Below are positions 45,290 through 53,751 of a stretch of 64,000 nucleotides of DNA, piece by piece. The notes under the pieces are model-generated. The model was not told the DNA's origin. It searched no databases and saw only the letters and a list, made by a program, of their open reading frames with translations. Positions within the stretch are counted from its first letter, which is position 1. Every line of letters starts with the position of its first letter. Source of the DNA: Brevibacillus panacihumi W25 (lineage in GTDB: Bacteria > Bacillota > Bacilli > Brevibacillales > Brevibacillaceae); contig NZ_KI629785.1 of the NCBI RefSeq assembly GCF_000503775.1, forward strand, positions 558,001 through 622,000, read 5' to 3'. Both the position numbers and the translations under genes were made by a program.

Positions 45290-46251
45290 GATCTGTCGCC
45301 TCCCACCTTCTCTTCTCCCATGCTCGTCTTGAGAAGGATCACGCGAAGCAAGCTTTCATGCAATGGAGTGGGAATCCCTGCTTCCTTTCCTTTTTGGACG
45401 AGATAGCCATTGATTGCCTCTACCTCCGTCCGCCTCTGTCGTTTCACGTCCTGTAACATGGAGGAAAGATTTCGTGAAGTATTTCGACAAATTGCAAAGA
45501 TTTCCTGCCAATCCGTTTCCCCCAATTTTTGTCCGTGATGATTGGCGACAGCCGCTGCTTCCACAAAAAGATCGCGCATCAGGTCCACGGTGTACGGGTT
45601 CTCGAGCAAAGCTCCATTGGGAACTTCAAAAATCGCGGTTAACGGATTGATCAGAGCGTTCGCCACTAGCTTGCGCCAGGCAAACGGCTGGATCGAGGCT
45701 TCGAAGGTAGCTTGTATCTGAACGGATCGTGCCCAGTCCAGAAAGGCCGAGATGACCGGATCGGGACCTGCTGTCTCATTCCAGGGACCGACGCGTAGTG
45801 AGCCGCTTCCGGTATGAATTACCTCTGTCCCGGACAGTCGCCTGGCTCCCTCTGCGTTGATTCCGAAGTAGCAAATTCTGTCGGGCAGCTTCTCAGCCAG
45901 CCATTCTTGGTGCCCCATGCCATTTTGCAGGGCCAGGATGGAGGCATTCTGTGGAATCTCCCGCAAAAACGGCAGCAATCCAGGCAAGTCGTTTTGTTTT
46001 ACGGCAAGCAGATACAAGTTGCCCGGTGGCAAGCCCTGTTCAATCGGACTTGCTGCGAGCGGAACGGGTAAAACCTGCCCGTCCAGAGAATGAAATGACA
46101 TTTTCTGTCGGTTGATTTGCTCGGCCTGAAGAGGACTTCGAGTCACGACTGACGCTGACTGTCCGCTCAGAACAAGTCTGGCAGCATAGAGCAGACCTAC
46201 AGCACCGCCGCCAATCACTACCGTCTTGACAGGAATCGATTCCGATCGCAT
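45286..46251 (-). CDS. panE: 2-dehydropantoate 2-reductase (PanE/ApbA family)
   Basis: 321 residues from the ATG with GGGTGA upstream; an in-frame TTG lies further 5'. The N-terminal NADP Rossmann loop is IGGGAVGLLYA. The C-terminal helical domain carries the family lysine and acidic residues around WRKLVANALINPLTAI. It reduces ketopantoate to pantoate for pantothenate and CoA. It is the ylbQ equivalent of the B. subtilis ylbP-ylbQ-yllA neighbourhood, here followed by DUF3397. Confidence 0.88.
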   Translation of the reverse strand: MRSESIPVKTVVIGGGAVGLLYAARLVLSGQSASVVTRSPLQAEQINRQKMSFHSLDGQVLPVPLAASPIEQGLPPGNLYLLAVKQNDLPGLLPFLREIPQNASILALQNGMGHQEWLAEKLPDRICYFGINAEGARRLSGTEVIHTGSGSLRVGPWNETAGPDPVISAFLDWARSVQIQATFEASIQPFAWRKLVANALINPLTAIFEVPNGALLENPYTVDLMRDLFVEAAAVANHHGQKLGETDWQEIFAICRNTSRNLSSMLQDVKRQRRTEVEAINGYLVQKGKEAGIPTPLHESLLRVILLKTSMGEEKVGGDRS

Positions 46252-46357
46252 TTGTTCACCCACATTAATCAATACTTATCTAAAGAATAGCAGAGATTAG
46301 GAGATTGAGCAATTGATTGGGTTAAAAAAAGATCAAAATTGTCGAAAAATTTAACGC

Positions 46358-46400
46358 AAAAAACAAGCAGACCGCCTCTTTTGCGAAGAGTCGGCCTGCT
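46358..46400 (-). terminator. Terminator of the leucine-degradation operon
   Basis: AGCAGGCCGACTCTT pairs with AAGAGGCGGTCTGCT (a few mismatches) across a short loop, followed by TTGTTTTTT on the minus strand. Confidence 0.88.
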
Positions 46401-46407
46401 GACAGCG

Positions 46408-47946
46408 CTATACCGGATAGACAGGATGCTTTCTTGCAGAAAATAACTGATTTTTACCTTGATAGACCGAGAAGCGCGAGATGAGTTCCTGCCTCAGCTC
46501 AGCAGGGGGCACAATCGCATCGACAATCAGATTGGAAGCGAGCAGATAGATATCAATATCCTCCTGATACTCCTTCCTTTTCTGGGCGATAAAAGCCTGG
46601 CGCTCCTGCGGGTCTTCGATTTCCTGAATTTTGTTGCTGTAGACGGCATTGACTGCAGCCTCTGGTCCCATGACCGCGATCTGTGCTCCCGGCAGCGCCA
46701 GTACGGCATCCGGTTCAAACGCGGAGCTGGCCATCGCGTACAATCCCGCTCCATACGCCTTGCGTACAATGACGGAAATCTTCGGTACCGTCGCCTCGGC
46801 CATCGCCGCTATCATTTTCGCGCCATGACGGATGATCCCTGCACGCTCCACCGCTGTGCCAATCATAAAGCCCGGCACATCGGCAAGGAAGAGCAGCGGA
46901 ATCGAAAACGCATCGCACAAGGTGATAAAGCGCGCCGCCTTGTCAGCCGAATCGACGAATAACACGCCGCCTTTGACTCGCGGTTGGTTGGCGATAATTC
47001 CGACCGGTTTGCCGTCAAGACGGGCCAGCCCGGTTACCAGCTCCTGGGCGAACAGCTTTTTGATTTCAAAGAAGGAGCCTTCATCAACCAGCGCTTCGAT
47101 CAGATCATGCACGTTAAATGGCGCGTTCTGATTTTCAGGAACGAGTGCCGTGATGTCCTTCGCAGTCGATACAGGAATCTTCCCTTCGAGGACAGGCGGC
47201 TTCTGCGTATAGTTGGCTGGGAAAAAGCGAAGGTACTCACGTGCGGCAGTAATCGCTTCCTCTTCATTCGCAGCGAGGACATCACCGCAGCCGCTTACCG
47301 AACAATGCATGCGGGCCCCGCCCAGTTCTTCGAGGGTGACTTTTTCGCCGATGACCATTTCCGCCATGCGCGGCGATCCGAGGTACATGCTGGCATTTTT
47401 ATCGACCATGATCACGATGTCGCAAAAAGCCGGGATATAAGCGCCCCCCGCAGCAGACGGCCCAAACAGGATGCATACCTGGGGAATTTTGCCGGACAGC
47501 TTCACTTCATTGTAAAAAATGCGTCCCGCGCCACGGCGTCCTGGAAACATCTCCAGTTGATCCGTAATTCGCGCCCCGGCGGAATCCACCAGATAGATCA
47601 GCGGCACCTGCATTTTTTCGGCCGTCTCCTGAATACGGATGATTTTCTCGACCGTCCGCGATCCCCAGGAGCCTGCTTTCACCGTCGAATCATTGGCCAT
47701 CACGCATACGGTTTGCCCATTTACCTTGCCGATGGCCGTCACGACCCCGTCGGCCGGCAGATCGCCTGCCATCACATTGGCAAAGAGTCCGTCCTCGACC
47801 ATGAATTCGTCATCGAAAAGCATTTTGAGACGGTCACGAACAAACAGCTTGTTTTGCTCTTTCGCCTTGGCGTGGTATTTGGGCTCTCCGCCCTGCTTCA
47901 CCTGATCAATTTTCTCGTACAGTTTCTCGTCCGCTTGTTTGCTCAT
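46408..47946 (-). CDS. yngE: Methylcrotonyl/propionyl-type acyl-CoA carboxylase, carboxyltransferase subunit
   Basis: 512 residues from the ATG at 47946 with AAGGAGGAAG upstream. It has the two carboxyltransferase halves of biotin-dependent carboxylases: SAGARITDQLEMFPGRRGAGRIF and GPSAAGGAYIPA in the first, DVPGFMIGTAVERAGIIRHGAK and KAYGAGLYAMA in the second. It should move CO2 from biotin to an acyl-CoA. Neighbouring enoyl-CoA hydratase and HMG-CoA lyase genes make 3-methylcrotonyl-CoA the likely substrate. It is the last gene of the operon. Confidence 0.92.
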   Translation of the reverse strand: MSKQADEKLYEKIDQVKQGGEPKYHAKAKEQNKLFVRDRLKMLFDDEFMVEDGLFANVMAGDLPADGVVTAIGKVNGQTVCVMANDSTVKAGSWGSRTVEKIIRIQETAEKMQVPLIYLVDSAGARITDQLEMFPGRRGAGRIFYNEVKLSGKIPQVCILFGPSAAGGAYIPAFCDIVIMVDKNASMYLGSPRMAEMVIGEKVTLEELGGARMHCSVSGCGDVLAANEEEAITAAREYLRFFPANYTQKPPVLEGKIPVSTAKDITALVPENQNAPFNVHDLIEALVDEGSFFEIKKLFAQELVTGLARLDGKPVGIIANQPRVKGGVLFVDSADKAARFITLCDAFSIPLLFLADVPGFMIGTAVERAGIIRHGAKMIAAMAEATVPKISVIVRKAYGAGLYAMASSAFEPDAVLALPGAQIAVMGPEAAVNAVYSNKIQEIEDPQERQAFIAQKRKEYQEDIDIYLLASNLIVDAIVPPAELRQELISRFSVYQGKNQLFSARKHPVYPV

Positions 47947-47959
47947 GGCTTCCTCCTTG

Positions 47960-48733
47960 TCACTCTCCACGATATACAGGTTTTCTTTTTTCCTGAAATG
48001 CCGCCAGCCCTTCCAGCCTGTCCTTGGTTGGTATTAATAGTTGGTAGGCCTGGCTCTCCATCATCAGCCCTGTCGCCAATTCCACCTCTGACCCGCAGTC
48101 GATCGCAACCTTTGCCTGCGCAAGCGCGAGTGGGGCCTGCTCCGAGATTTGCCGCGCCAGTTCGAGCGAATCGGGCAAAAGCCGTTCGGCAGGCACTACG
48201 CGGTTGACTAAGCCGATTTGCAGCGCTTCATCGGGAAGGACGCGACGAGCGGTAAAGATCAGTTCTTTGGCCAAGCCTTTGCCCACCAGACGAGGGAGCC
48301 GTTGCGTCCCGCCCGCACCCGGGATGATTCCAAGCGAGGTTTCGGTCAGTCCCATCTGAGCCGTCTCGCTCATGACCCGCAAATCGCAGGCCAGGGCAAG
48401 CTCTGTCCCCCCGCCTAACGCCAAACCGTTCACCGCCGCAATTACAGGCTTGGGCAAACGCTCCAGCTCACTGAAGGTTTCACGGATCATGCGGATATAG
48501 GCTTCCACCTGCTGCGGCTCCATCCCTCGGCGTTCCTTCAGGTCTGCCCCGGCACAAAATGCCTTTTCCCCCGAGCCGGTGACCACCACCACTCGAGTCC
48601 CCCTGTCCAAAGCAAGCTGTGCAATTCGCTCACGCAGGCTGCATAATGCGGCGAAGTTCAGACAATTGTGCACATGCGGCCGATCGATGGTCAGGACGGC
48701 AACCGCGCCTTCCTTTTGCAACAAAACGCTCAA
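47960..48733 (-). CDS. yngF: Enoyl-CoA hydratase (methylglutaconyl-CoA hydratase type)
   Basis: 257 residues from a TTG with AGGAGG upstream. The crotonase fold shows the oxyanion-hole text FCAGADL and both catalytic glutamates: E111 in GGGTELALACDL and E131 in LTETSLGIIPGAGGTQRL. In the operon between carboxylase and lyase genes it would hydrate methylglutaconyl-CoA to HMG-CoA in leucine catabolism. It lies 13 bp before the carboxyltransferase gene. Confidence 0.9.
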   Translation of the reverse strand: MSVLLQKEGAVAVLTIDRPHVHNCLNFAALCSLRERIAQLALDRGTRVVVVTGSGEKAFCAGADLKERRGMEPQQVEAYIRMIRETFSELERLPKPVIAAVNGLALGGGTELALACDLRVMSETAQMGLTETSLGIIPGAGGTQRLPRLVGKGLAKELIFTARRVLPDEALQIGLVNRVVPAERLLPDSLELARQISEQAPLALAQAKVAIDCGSEVELATGLMMESQAYQLLIPTKDRLEGLAAFQEKRKPVYRGE

Positions 48734-48750
48734 AACAGATCCCTCCTGCT

Positions 48751-49665
48751 CTATGCATCGCCCTGCTTTGCGCAGTCGTCGGCAGCGAGATGCGCCTTCA
48801 ATACCTTGGAAGGAAGCTCGCGCCCCAATTGCTGCTGGATGTACGCCCCAGCTTCCATCAACCGCTCCAGGTCGACCCCCGTGTCGATGTCCATACCGTG
48901 GAGGAGGTAGACGAGATCTTCGGTGGAGATATTCCCTGCCGCTCCCGGTGCGTAAGGGCAGCCGCCCAGACCGCCGATCGAGCTGTCAAATATGCGAATT
49001 CCAACATCCAGTGCCGCGACGACATTGGCAAGGCCGGTTCCCCGTGTGTCGTGAAAATGGGCCGCCAAACGCTCGGCAGAAGCCTCCTTTACCAATTCCC
49101 CGAAGATGTGGCGCACCTGTTTGGGGGTGGCAACGCCAATCGTGTCTCCCAGTGAGATTTCGTGTACGCCCATCTCCAGCAGGGCTTGCGTCACACGGCG
49201 GCTGTTGTCGACGGGCACATCGCCTTCGTAAGGGCAGCCAAATACGGTCGATACGTAACCGCGCACGCGCATCCCGTATGAATGGGCTGCTTGAGCCACC
49301 TCTCGCAGGACAGGAAAGGTCTCCTCGATCGTCTTGTTGATATTTTTCTGGTTGTGGGTCTGAGAAGCTGACATGAACAGCGCAATTTCCTGCAAGCCGC
49401 TCGACACGGCACGCTCCAGTCCGCGCAGATTGGGAACCAGAGCCGTATAGGTTACGTCCTTCCCGCGTGGAAGCCGGGCCAATACCTCCTCAGCATCTGC
49501 CAGCTGCGGAATCCAGCGGGGATTGACAAAAGAAGTGGCTTCAATCGTCGTCAGACCAGAGGCAGCCAGCTTCTCGATCAGTGCAATTTTGACCTCGGTA
49601 GGCACGATCTCCTTCTCATTTTGCAGCCCGTCTCGCGGGCCAACCTCTACAATTTTCACATGCAC
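48751..49665 (-). CDS. yngG: Hydroxymethylglutaryl-CoA lyase
   Basis: 304 residues from the GTG at 49665, with AAAGGAGGG 7 nt upstream. It is a DRE-TIM barrel starting VEVGPRDGLQNEKE. HFHDTRGTG supplies metal ligands, and the flexible loop with the active-site Cys is GGLGGCPYAPGAAGN. It splits HMG-CoA into acetoacetate and acetyl-CoA, the final step of leucine breakdown. Confidence 0.95.
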   Translation of the reverse strand: MHVKIVEVGPRDGLQNEKEIVPTEVKIALIEKLAASGLTTIEATSFVNPRWIPQLADAEEVLARLPRGKDVTYTALVPNLRGLERAVSSGLQEIALFMSASQTHNQKNINKTIEETFPVLREVAQAAHSYGMRVRGYVSTVFGCPYEGDVPVDNSRRVTQALLEMGVHEISLGDTIGVATPKQVRHIFGELVKEASAERLAAHFHDTRGTGLANVVAALDVGIRIFDSSIGGLGGCPYAPGAAGNISTEDLVYLLHGMDIDTGVDLERLMEAGAYIQQQLGRELPSKVLKAHLAADDCAKQGDA

Positions 49666-49724
49666 GCTGCATCCCTCCTTTCCTAGCGAGCGCTCAGTTG
49701 GTTTGCTGTCAAAAAAACTGCCAC

Positions 49725-49940
49725 TCATTCTTCCAGTACGACGAGGATGTCGCCTTCATTGACAAAATCGCCTACCTGTACCTTCACTTCTGCTACTTTT
49801 CCTGCTCCTTCGGCTGCAAACGGAATCTCCATCTTCATCGATTCCAGCACGATTAGATCCTGGCCTGCTGTCACGTCGTCCCCTGCTTGGACCAAAACTT
49901 TAAATACCGTACCTGCCATATTTGCTGCTACTTGTTTCAT
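49725..49940 (-). CDS. yngHB: Biotin carboxyl carrier protein
   Basis: 71 residues, a single biotinyl/lipoyl domain. The biotin lysine is K36 in ESMKMEIP. AAAGGAG lies upstream of the ATG. It shuttles carboxybiotin between the carboxylase encoded upstream (49956-51302) and the carboxyltransferase. Its length equals that of the stand-alone B. subtilis YngHB. Confidence 0.94.
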   Translation of the reverse strand: MKQVAANMAGTVFKVLVQAGDDVTAGQDLIVLESMKMEIPFAAEGAGKVAEVKVQVGDFVNEGDILVVLEE

Positions 49941-49955
49941 TAGACAACACTCCTT

Positions 49956-51302
49956 TTAGATCGTCGATTTGGGTTTTCGTTCTTGGATAAACCATGTATT
50001 GTATTGTCCTGCGATAAAGCGTTCGTCCTCCAATACCTCCAGCAAAAACGGGATGTTGGTTTTGATTCCGGTGATCAGATATTGCTGCATGGCTTGCCTG
50101 GCACGCTGGATCGCCTCTTCGCGAGTAATCCCGGAGGCAATGACCTTGGCAATCATCGGATCGTAGAATGGCGTCACCTTTGTCCCTGTCTCTACGCCGT
50201 CATCAATACGGACGTGTTCCAGACCAGGAGCCTGGTACAGCGTAATTGTACCGGGAGACGGCAAAAACGTTACGGGATCTTCTGCATAGACCCGCAATTC
50301 AATCGCATGACGCTTGGCGTGTATATCCTCCTGTGCGACAGACAGGGGCTTGCCTTGGGCGATCTCCAGTTGCAGCGCGACCAGATCCAAGCCGATCATC
50401 TCTTCTGTGACCGGATGCTCGACTTGCAGCCTGGTGTTCATCTCCAGGAAGTAAAATGCTTTCTGCTCGTCGACAATAAACTCCACGGTGCCCACACCTG
50501 TATAGCCAACAGCCTTTCCAGCCTGCACAGCAGCCTGGCACAGGGCTTCCCGGGTCTCTTCATCCAGGAAAGGAGAAGGACTCTCTTCGACCACCTTTTG
50601 ATGGCGCCGCTGAATGGAACACTCTCTTTCCAGAAGATGAATCACTTGACCCGCCTGATCTCCCGCGATCTGCACCTCGATATGGTGTGGCCTTTCCACG
50701 TATTTCTCCACGAACATGGCATCGTTGCCAAAATACGCTTTCGCTCGTCCTCGCGCGGATTGGAACGCCTGACGAAGCTCTTCTTCATCACGGCAAATCT
50801 GCATACCGATGCCACCACCGCCTGCGCTTGCCTTCAACATGACGGGGAAGCCGATGGACTTTGCCATCTGTACGGCTTCATCCCCGGTCTCGACAGGCTG
50901 ATCGCCACCTGGGACCACGGGAACTCCTGCCTGCTGCATGATCCGGCGCGCCGTCAGTTTATCCCCCATTTGTCCAATCACTTCCGGAGTAGGTCCGATG
51001 AATACGATGCCCTCCTCCAGCACTCTGCGGGCGAACGATGCATTCTCCGACAACAGGCCATACCCCGGATGGATCGCATCTGCCTGACACTTCTTGGCAG
51101 CAGCAAGAATGGCCTCAATGTTCAGATAACTGTGCGGAACAGGCGGCGGACCGATATGTACAGCTTCATCCGCCTCACGGACATACGGCATCTCTTGATC
51201 CGCGTCAGAGTAAATCGCCACTGTAGCGATCCCTTTTTCCCGACAAGTGCGAATAATCCTCCGGGCGATCTCGCCGCGGTTGGCAATCAAGACCTTTTTC
51301 AT
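49956..51302 (-). CDS. yngH: Biotin carboxylase subunit of acyl-CoA carboxylase
   Basis: 448 residues, ATG after GAGGAGG. It starts with KKVLIANRGEIARRIIRTCRE. The ATP-grasp glycine loop is KASAGGGGIGMQ, the metal-binding site EMNTRLQVEHPVTE, and a biotin-carboxylase C-terminal domain follows. It carboxylates biotin using ATP and bicarbonate. It is the first gene of a five-gene operon (carboxylase, carrier, lyase, hydratase, carboxyltransferase). It could be confused with AccC of fatty-acid synthesis, but the operon points to leucine degradation. Confidence 0.93.
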   Translation of the reverse strand: MKKVLIANRGEIARRIIRTCREKGIATVAIYSDADQEMPYVREADEAVHIGPPPVPHSYLNIEAILAAAKKCQADAIHPGYGLLSENASFARRVLEEGIVFIGPTPEVIGQMGDKLTARRIMQQAGVPVVPGGDQPVETGDEAVQMAKSIGFPVMLKASAGGGGIGMQICRDEEELRQAFQSARGRAKAYFGNDAMFVEKYVERPHHIEVQIAGDQAGQVIHLLERECSIQRRHQKVVEESPSPFLDEETREALCQAAVQAGKAVGYTGVGTVEFIVDEQKAFYFLEMNTRLQVEHPVTEEMIGLDLVALQLEIAQGKPLSVAQEDIHAKRHAIELRVYAEDPVTFLPSPGTITLYQAPGLEHVRIDDGVETGTKVTPFYDPMIAKVIASGITREEAIQRARQAMQQYLITGIKTNIPFLLEVLEDERFIAGQYNTWFIQERKPKSTI

Positions 51303-51345
51303 GATACGATCCTCCTCTCATTTATGCGCATTCGGAGCAAATCGG

Positions 51346-51360
51346 TTGAAAGCGCTTGCA
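51346..51360. promoter_or_regulatory. Catabolite-responsive element (cre) before the leucine operon
   Basis: TTGAAAGCGCTTGCA fits the CcpA consensus with its central CG and flanking half-sites. It lies 44 bp before the yngH start and about 70-80 nt downstream of the predicted transcription start, a roadblock position. Confidence 0.68.
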
Positions 51361-51427
51361 GGATGGCAACCCCCGAACACGCAACTTCATCTCGTATCTA
51401 TTTTGCCATGAGTCGGCTCATAGTTCT

Positions 51428-51464
51428 AGGATGAAAATATATTTTTTTCCATCCTGTGTTTCAA
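51428..51464 (-). promoter_or_regulatory. Promoter and operator-like dyad of the leucine operon
   Basis: The minus strand reads TTGAAA (51464-51459), 17 nt, TATATT (51441-51436). An imperfect 28-bp dyad, AGGATG(G)AAAA facing TTTTCATCCT (51428-51455), covers the spacer and -10 and could bind a pathway-specific repressor. Confidence 0.62.
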
Positions 51465-51525
51465 AAGCGTAAAACTCTCCTGCGCCAGATGTGAAGAAAA
51501 CCTCTTTTCTTACCTAAGAATGGTG

Positions 51526-51531
51526 TATAAT
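51526..51531 (+). promoter_or_regulatory. -10 element of the ylbP promoter
   Basis: A perfect TATAAT 54 nt before the ylbP ATG. The region 17 bp upstream has no clear TTGACA. Confidence 0.4.
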
Positions 51532-51584
51532 ACAGGTATGCGCAAGTGGTTTTAGACAATGGGTTTTGAGAGGAGTGGCCAAGC

Positions 51585-52052
51585 ATGTTTGAAGTAAAGC
51601 GTTTACAAATCAATTACAAGACACTGGAAGAATTCCAGAAGTTTCGCGAATTTGGCCTGGAGGAGCTTTCCATGAAGGAAGACCTGGAGGCAAATATTGT
51701 GGAGAATGATTCGGAATCTCCTTTCTATGGCATTTACGATAATGATCTGCTCGTAGCCCGTATGAGCCTTTATAAAATTGACGCCAAGTACGACCGTTAC
51801 TTTGAGCCTTCGCAGGAGTATTACGAGCTGTGGAAGCTGGAAGTGCTGCCCGACTACCGCGGCAAGGACTACGGTACGGCACTCGTCAATCACGCAAAAA
51901 GCTTCGGTTCCCCGATCAAAACCAACTCACGCTGTCGTGCCGATCAGTTTTGGCTGAAAATGGGCTTTACACCTGTAAAGTACAACCCGATGCGGGACCG
52001 TGGCGAAAACCCTTATGTGTGGCTGCCTGAAAACGTATCTCTGCAAGATTAG
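51585..52052 (+). CDS. ylbP: GNAT family N-acetyltransferase YlbP
   Basis: 155 residues, ATG after GAGAGGAG. The GNAT acetyl-CoA loop is visible as LEVLPDYRGKDYGTALVNHAK, with MSLYKIDAKYDRYFEPSQEYYELWKLEV before it. In B. subtilis ylbP lies between ylbO (rsfA) and ylbQ (panE), and the neighbours here are the same types, so orthology is likely. The acceptor substrate is unknown. It converges on rsfA across a shared terminator. Confidence 0.88.
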   Translation: MFEVKRLQINYKTLEEFQKFREFGLEELSMKEDLEANIVENDSESPFYGIYDNDLLVARMSLYKIDAKYDRYFEPSQEYYELWKLEVLPDYRGKDYGTALVNHAKSFGSPIKTNSRCRADQFWLKMGFTPVKYNPMRDRGENPYVWLPENVSLQD

Positions 52053-52066
52053 ACCTTGATGGATGC

Positions 52067-52099
52067 AAAAAAGAAGCGGTGCGAGACCGCTTCTTTTTC
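52067..52099. terminator. Bidirectional terminator between ylbP and rsfA
   Basis: AAGAAGCGGT pairs perfectly with ACCGCTTCTT across GCGAG, flanked by A and T runs. Confidence 0.92.
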
Positions 52100-52111
52100 T
52101 TATTTTCGTCG

Positions 52112-52753
52112 CTACTTCTCCACCCGCTCCAGGTTCCCGTTTTCATCCATTTTGAAAATGGGCTTGGATGCACTCCTGTCTTCTTCCTGCAAAAAGGCGA
52201 GCTTGCGCGCCCGATCCATGATCTGTACGAGTGCCCGGTAATCCTCCCCGACATCCTGTACCTGCTCCAATTCTTTTTTGGCACGTTCCAGGGACTCGGT
52301 CAATTCTTTTATTTTCAATTCTTTTCCTTCCAATTCCTGCTCCAATTGCTTCACACGACGCAGTAAATCTTTTTGGTTCACCAGCATGCGGATCACGGAT
52401 TCGATCTGCTGCTCTTCATCGCTCGCAGAGGATGCAACCCCCACAGCTTGTGTCAGTGGCGGCTTGAGCGGTACGGATACTGCCTGCACCTCTTCTAGAT
52501 CAGGCGCAGCGACACGTCCTAGTTTCTTCAACTGCTGACGTTGGCTTTTGGCGATGGATATGGCTGCATCATATCTCTTGCGGACGCAACTGTTCCAACG
52601 AAAACCGCATGCAGCTGCAGTCCGCCCTAACCGTTGTCCTACCTCTTCAAAAGCGGCTAGCTGTGTGCCGCCCTCTCGAATGTGACGCAAAGTGACTTCT
52701 GCTAATACCAGATCGTCATCTTCTGTCCATGCGTCTTGTCTGGAAGCTACCAT
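52112..52753 (-). CDS. rsfA: Forespore transcription factor RsfA
   Basis: 213 residues, ATG after GGGAGG. The N-terminal Myb/SANT-like DNA-binding domain covers about residues 5-60 ([16 protein letters not shown], then [21 protein letters not shown]), and a long coiled coil covers about 125-180. RsfA (YlbO) is made under sigma-F and tunes sigma-F genes in the forespore. The gene has a matching sigma-F promoter at 52841-52870, and a small terminator-like hairpin lies in its leader. Confidence 0.9.
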   Translation of the reverse strand: MVASRQDAWTEDDDLVLAEVTLRHIREGGTQLAAFEEVGQRLGRTAAACGFRWNSCVRKRYDAAISIAKSQRQQLKKLGRVAAPDLEEVQAVSVPLKPPLTQAVGVASSASDEEQQIESVIRMLVNQKDLLRRVKQLEQELEGKELKIKELTESLERAKKELEQVQDVGEDYRALVQIMDRARKLAFLQEEDRSASKPIFKMDENGNLERVEK

Positions 52754-52779
52754 ATAAGTCCCTCCCGTAACCTTTAAAA

Positions 52780-52799
52780 AGGATGATGTAGTTCATCCT
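52780..52799 (-). terminator. Terminator-like hairpin in the rsfA leader
   Basis: AGGATGA and TCATCCT pair perfectly (7 bp, 6-nt loop), followed by five U on the minus strand. It lies downstream of the sigma-F promoter and upstream of rsfA, so it either ends transcripts from the crotonase gene or attenuates rsfA. Confidence 0.55.
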
Positions 52800-52840
52800 A
52801 TGCTTTTCCCTATTCTTGTAGAATCGCTTTCTACTAGAAA

Positions 52841-52870
52841 AAGTATGTCCAAGCGAATAAATGTTTAAAC
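52841..52870 (-). promoter_or_regulatory. Sigma-F promoter of rsfA
   Basis: The minus strand reads GTTTA, 15 nt, GGACATACTT. Both elements fit the sigma-F form GywTA / GGnnAnAnTw, and rsfA is a known sigma-F gene in B. subtilis. Confidence 0.7.
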
Positions 52871-52894
52871 GGGAGAAACCTACAAATGACATTT

Positions 52895-53662
52895 TTATCC
52901 TTTTTTCCCTTTCGAAAGGAATTGATCTACCACGTATCGATGTTCTTCACTTCCCCACATATCTGCACACTGCGCTACTTCCCGCTTGATCCGCTCTTCC
53001 TGATCGAGGCCAGCCCGTTTCCACTTCAGTATGTTCATATAAGCTTCGATTCCGGTGAGCGGTTGAGCAGCTATTTTGAATGCGAATCGCTCGACTTCCT
53101 CCCTCAACTGGTCCTCGGGGTACACCTCGTCAACGAACCCACAGCTTTTTGCTTCCTCGGCCGTGATCCGCTCCCCGGTAAGCAAGAGTGCCAAGGCCCT
53201 GGACGTCGGCAGCAAATCCAGCAATCGCGTCCCTCCTCCCCAGCCTGTGGTGATGTGCATGCCGATTTGGATAAAGCCGAAAACAGCCTTTTGGCTGGCA
53301 AAGCGAAAATGCGCTGCACCCGCGACCTCGCATCCCCCGCCGACAGCTGAACCATTGATCATGGCAATGATCGGCTTGTTGTAATGATTCATCGTCGAGA
53401 GCATGGCGGCTACTTTTCCTAGAAGCGGCTCTGCCTGCTCTCGCCCCCGCGCTGCAATGAACTGAGGCAGATCTCCCCCGGAGACGAAGCTTTTGCCTGC
53501 CCCTGTCAGGATGAGTACCTTCACCTGCTCGTCTGTGCGGCATTGCTCAAGCAGCTGACTCAGCTCGTCCACAAGCTCGATGCTGATGGCATTATGGACT
53601 TCGGGACGATTTAGCGTGATCATCCCTACTCCTGCCTTTTTCTCAAAAAGAATGGTCTGCAT
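52895..53662 (-). CDS. Atypical crotonase-fold (enoyl-CoA hydratase/isomerase) protein
   Basis: 255 residues. The crotonase core is present: TLNRPEVHNAIS, oxyanion text FVSGGDL, GGGCEVAG with the first catalytic Glu (E112), and a C-terminal trimerisation helix. The second catalytic Glu, normally in the PExxLG stretch, aligns with Q132 in FGFIQIGMH. A standard hydratase needs both, so this protein more likely catalyses another crotonase reaction (isomerase, decarboxylase or hydrolase). It is not in the leucine operon; it sits alone between rsfA and mgsR. Confidence 0.82.
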   Translation of the reverse strand: MQTILFEKKAGVGMITLNRPEVHNAISIELVDELSQLLEQCRTDEQVKVLILTGAGKSFVSGGDLPQFIAARGREQAEPLLGKVAAMLSTMNHYNKPIIAMINGSAVGGGCEVAGAAHFRFASQKAVFGFIQIGMHITTGWGGGTRLLDLLPTSRALALLLTGERITAEEAKSCGFVDEVYPEDQLREEVERFAFKIAAQPLTGIEAYMNILKWKRAGLDQEERIKREVAQCADMWGSEEHRYVVDQFLSKGKKG

Positions 53663-53717
53663 ATCTCCATCGCTTCCTTTCTGCTGTTCTCTCTATTGTA
53701 CAGGCAACAGATACAAA

Positions 53718-53746
53718 TAAAAAAGGAAGGCCAAGGCCCTCCTTTT
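53718..53746 (-). terminator. Intrinsic terminator of mgsR
   Basis: AAAAGGAGGGCC pairs with GGCCTTCCTTTT across a 2-nt loop, with a U run on the minus strand. Confidence 0.85.
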
Positions 53747-53751
53747 CACAA

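Noticed and set aside
46984..51434. Plus-strand frames of 407 and 483 codons
   Set aside because: Antisense to the leucine-degradation operon; no domain or ribosome site.
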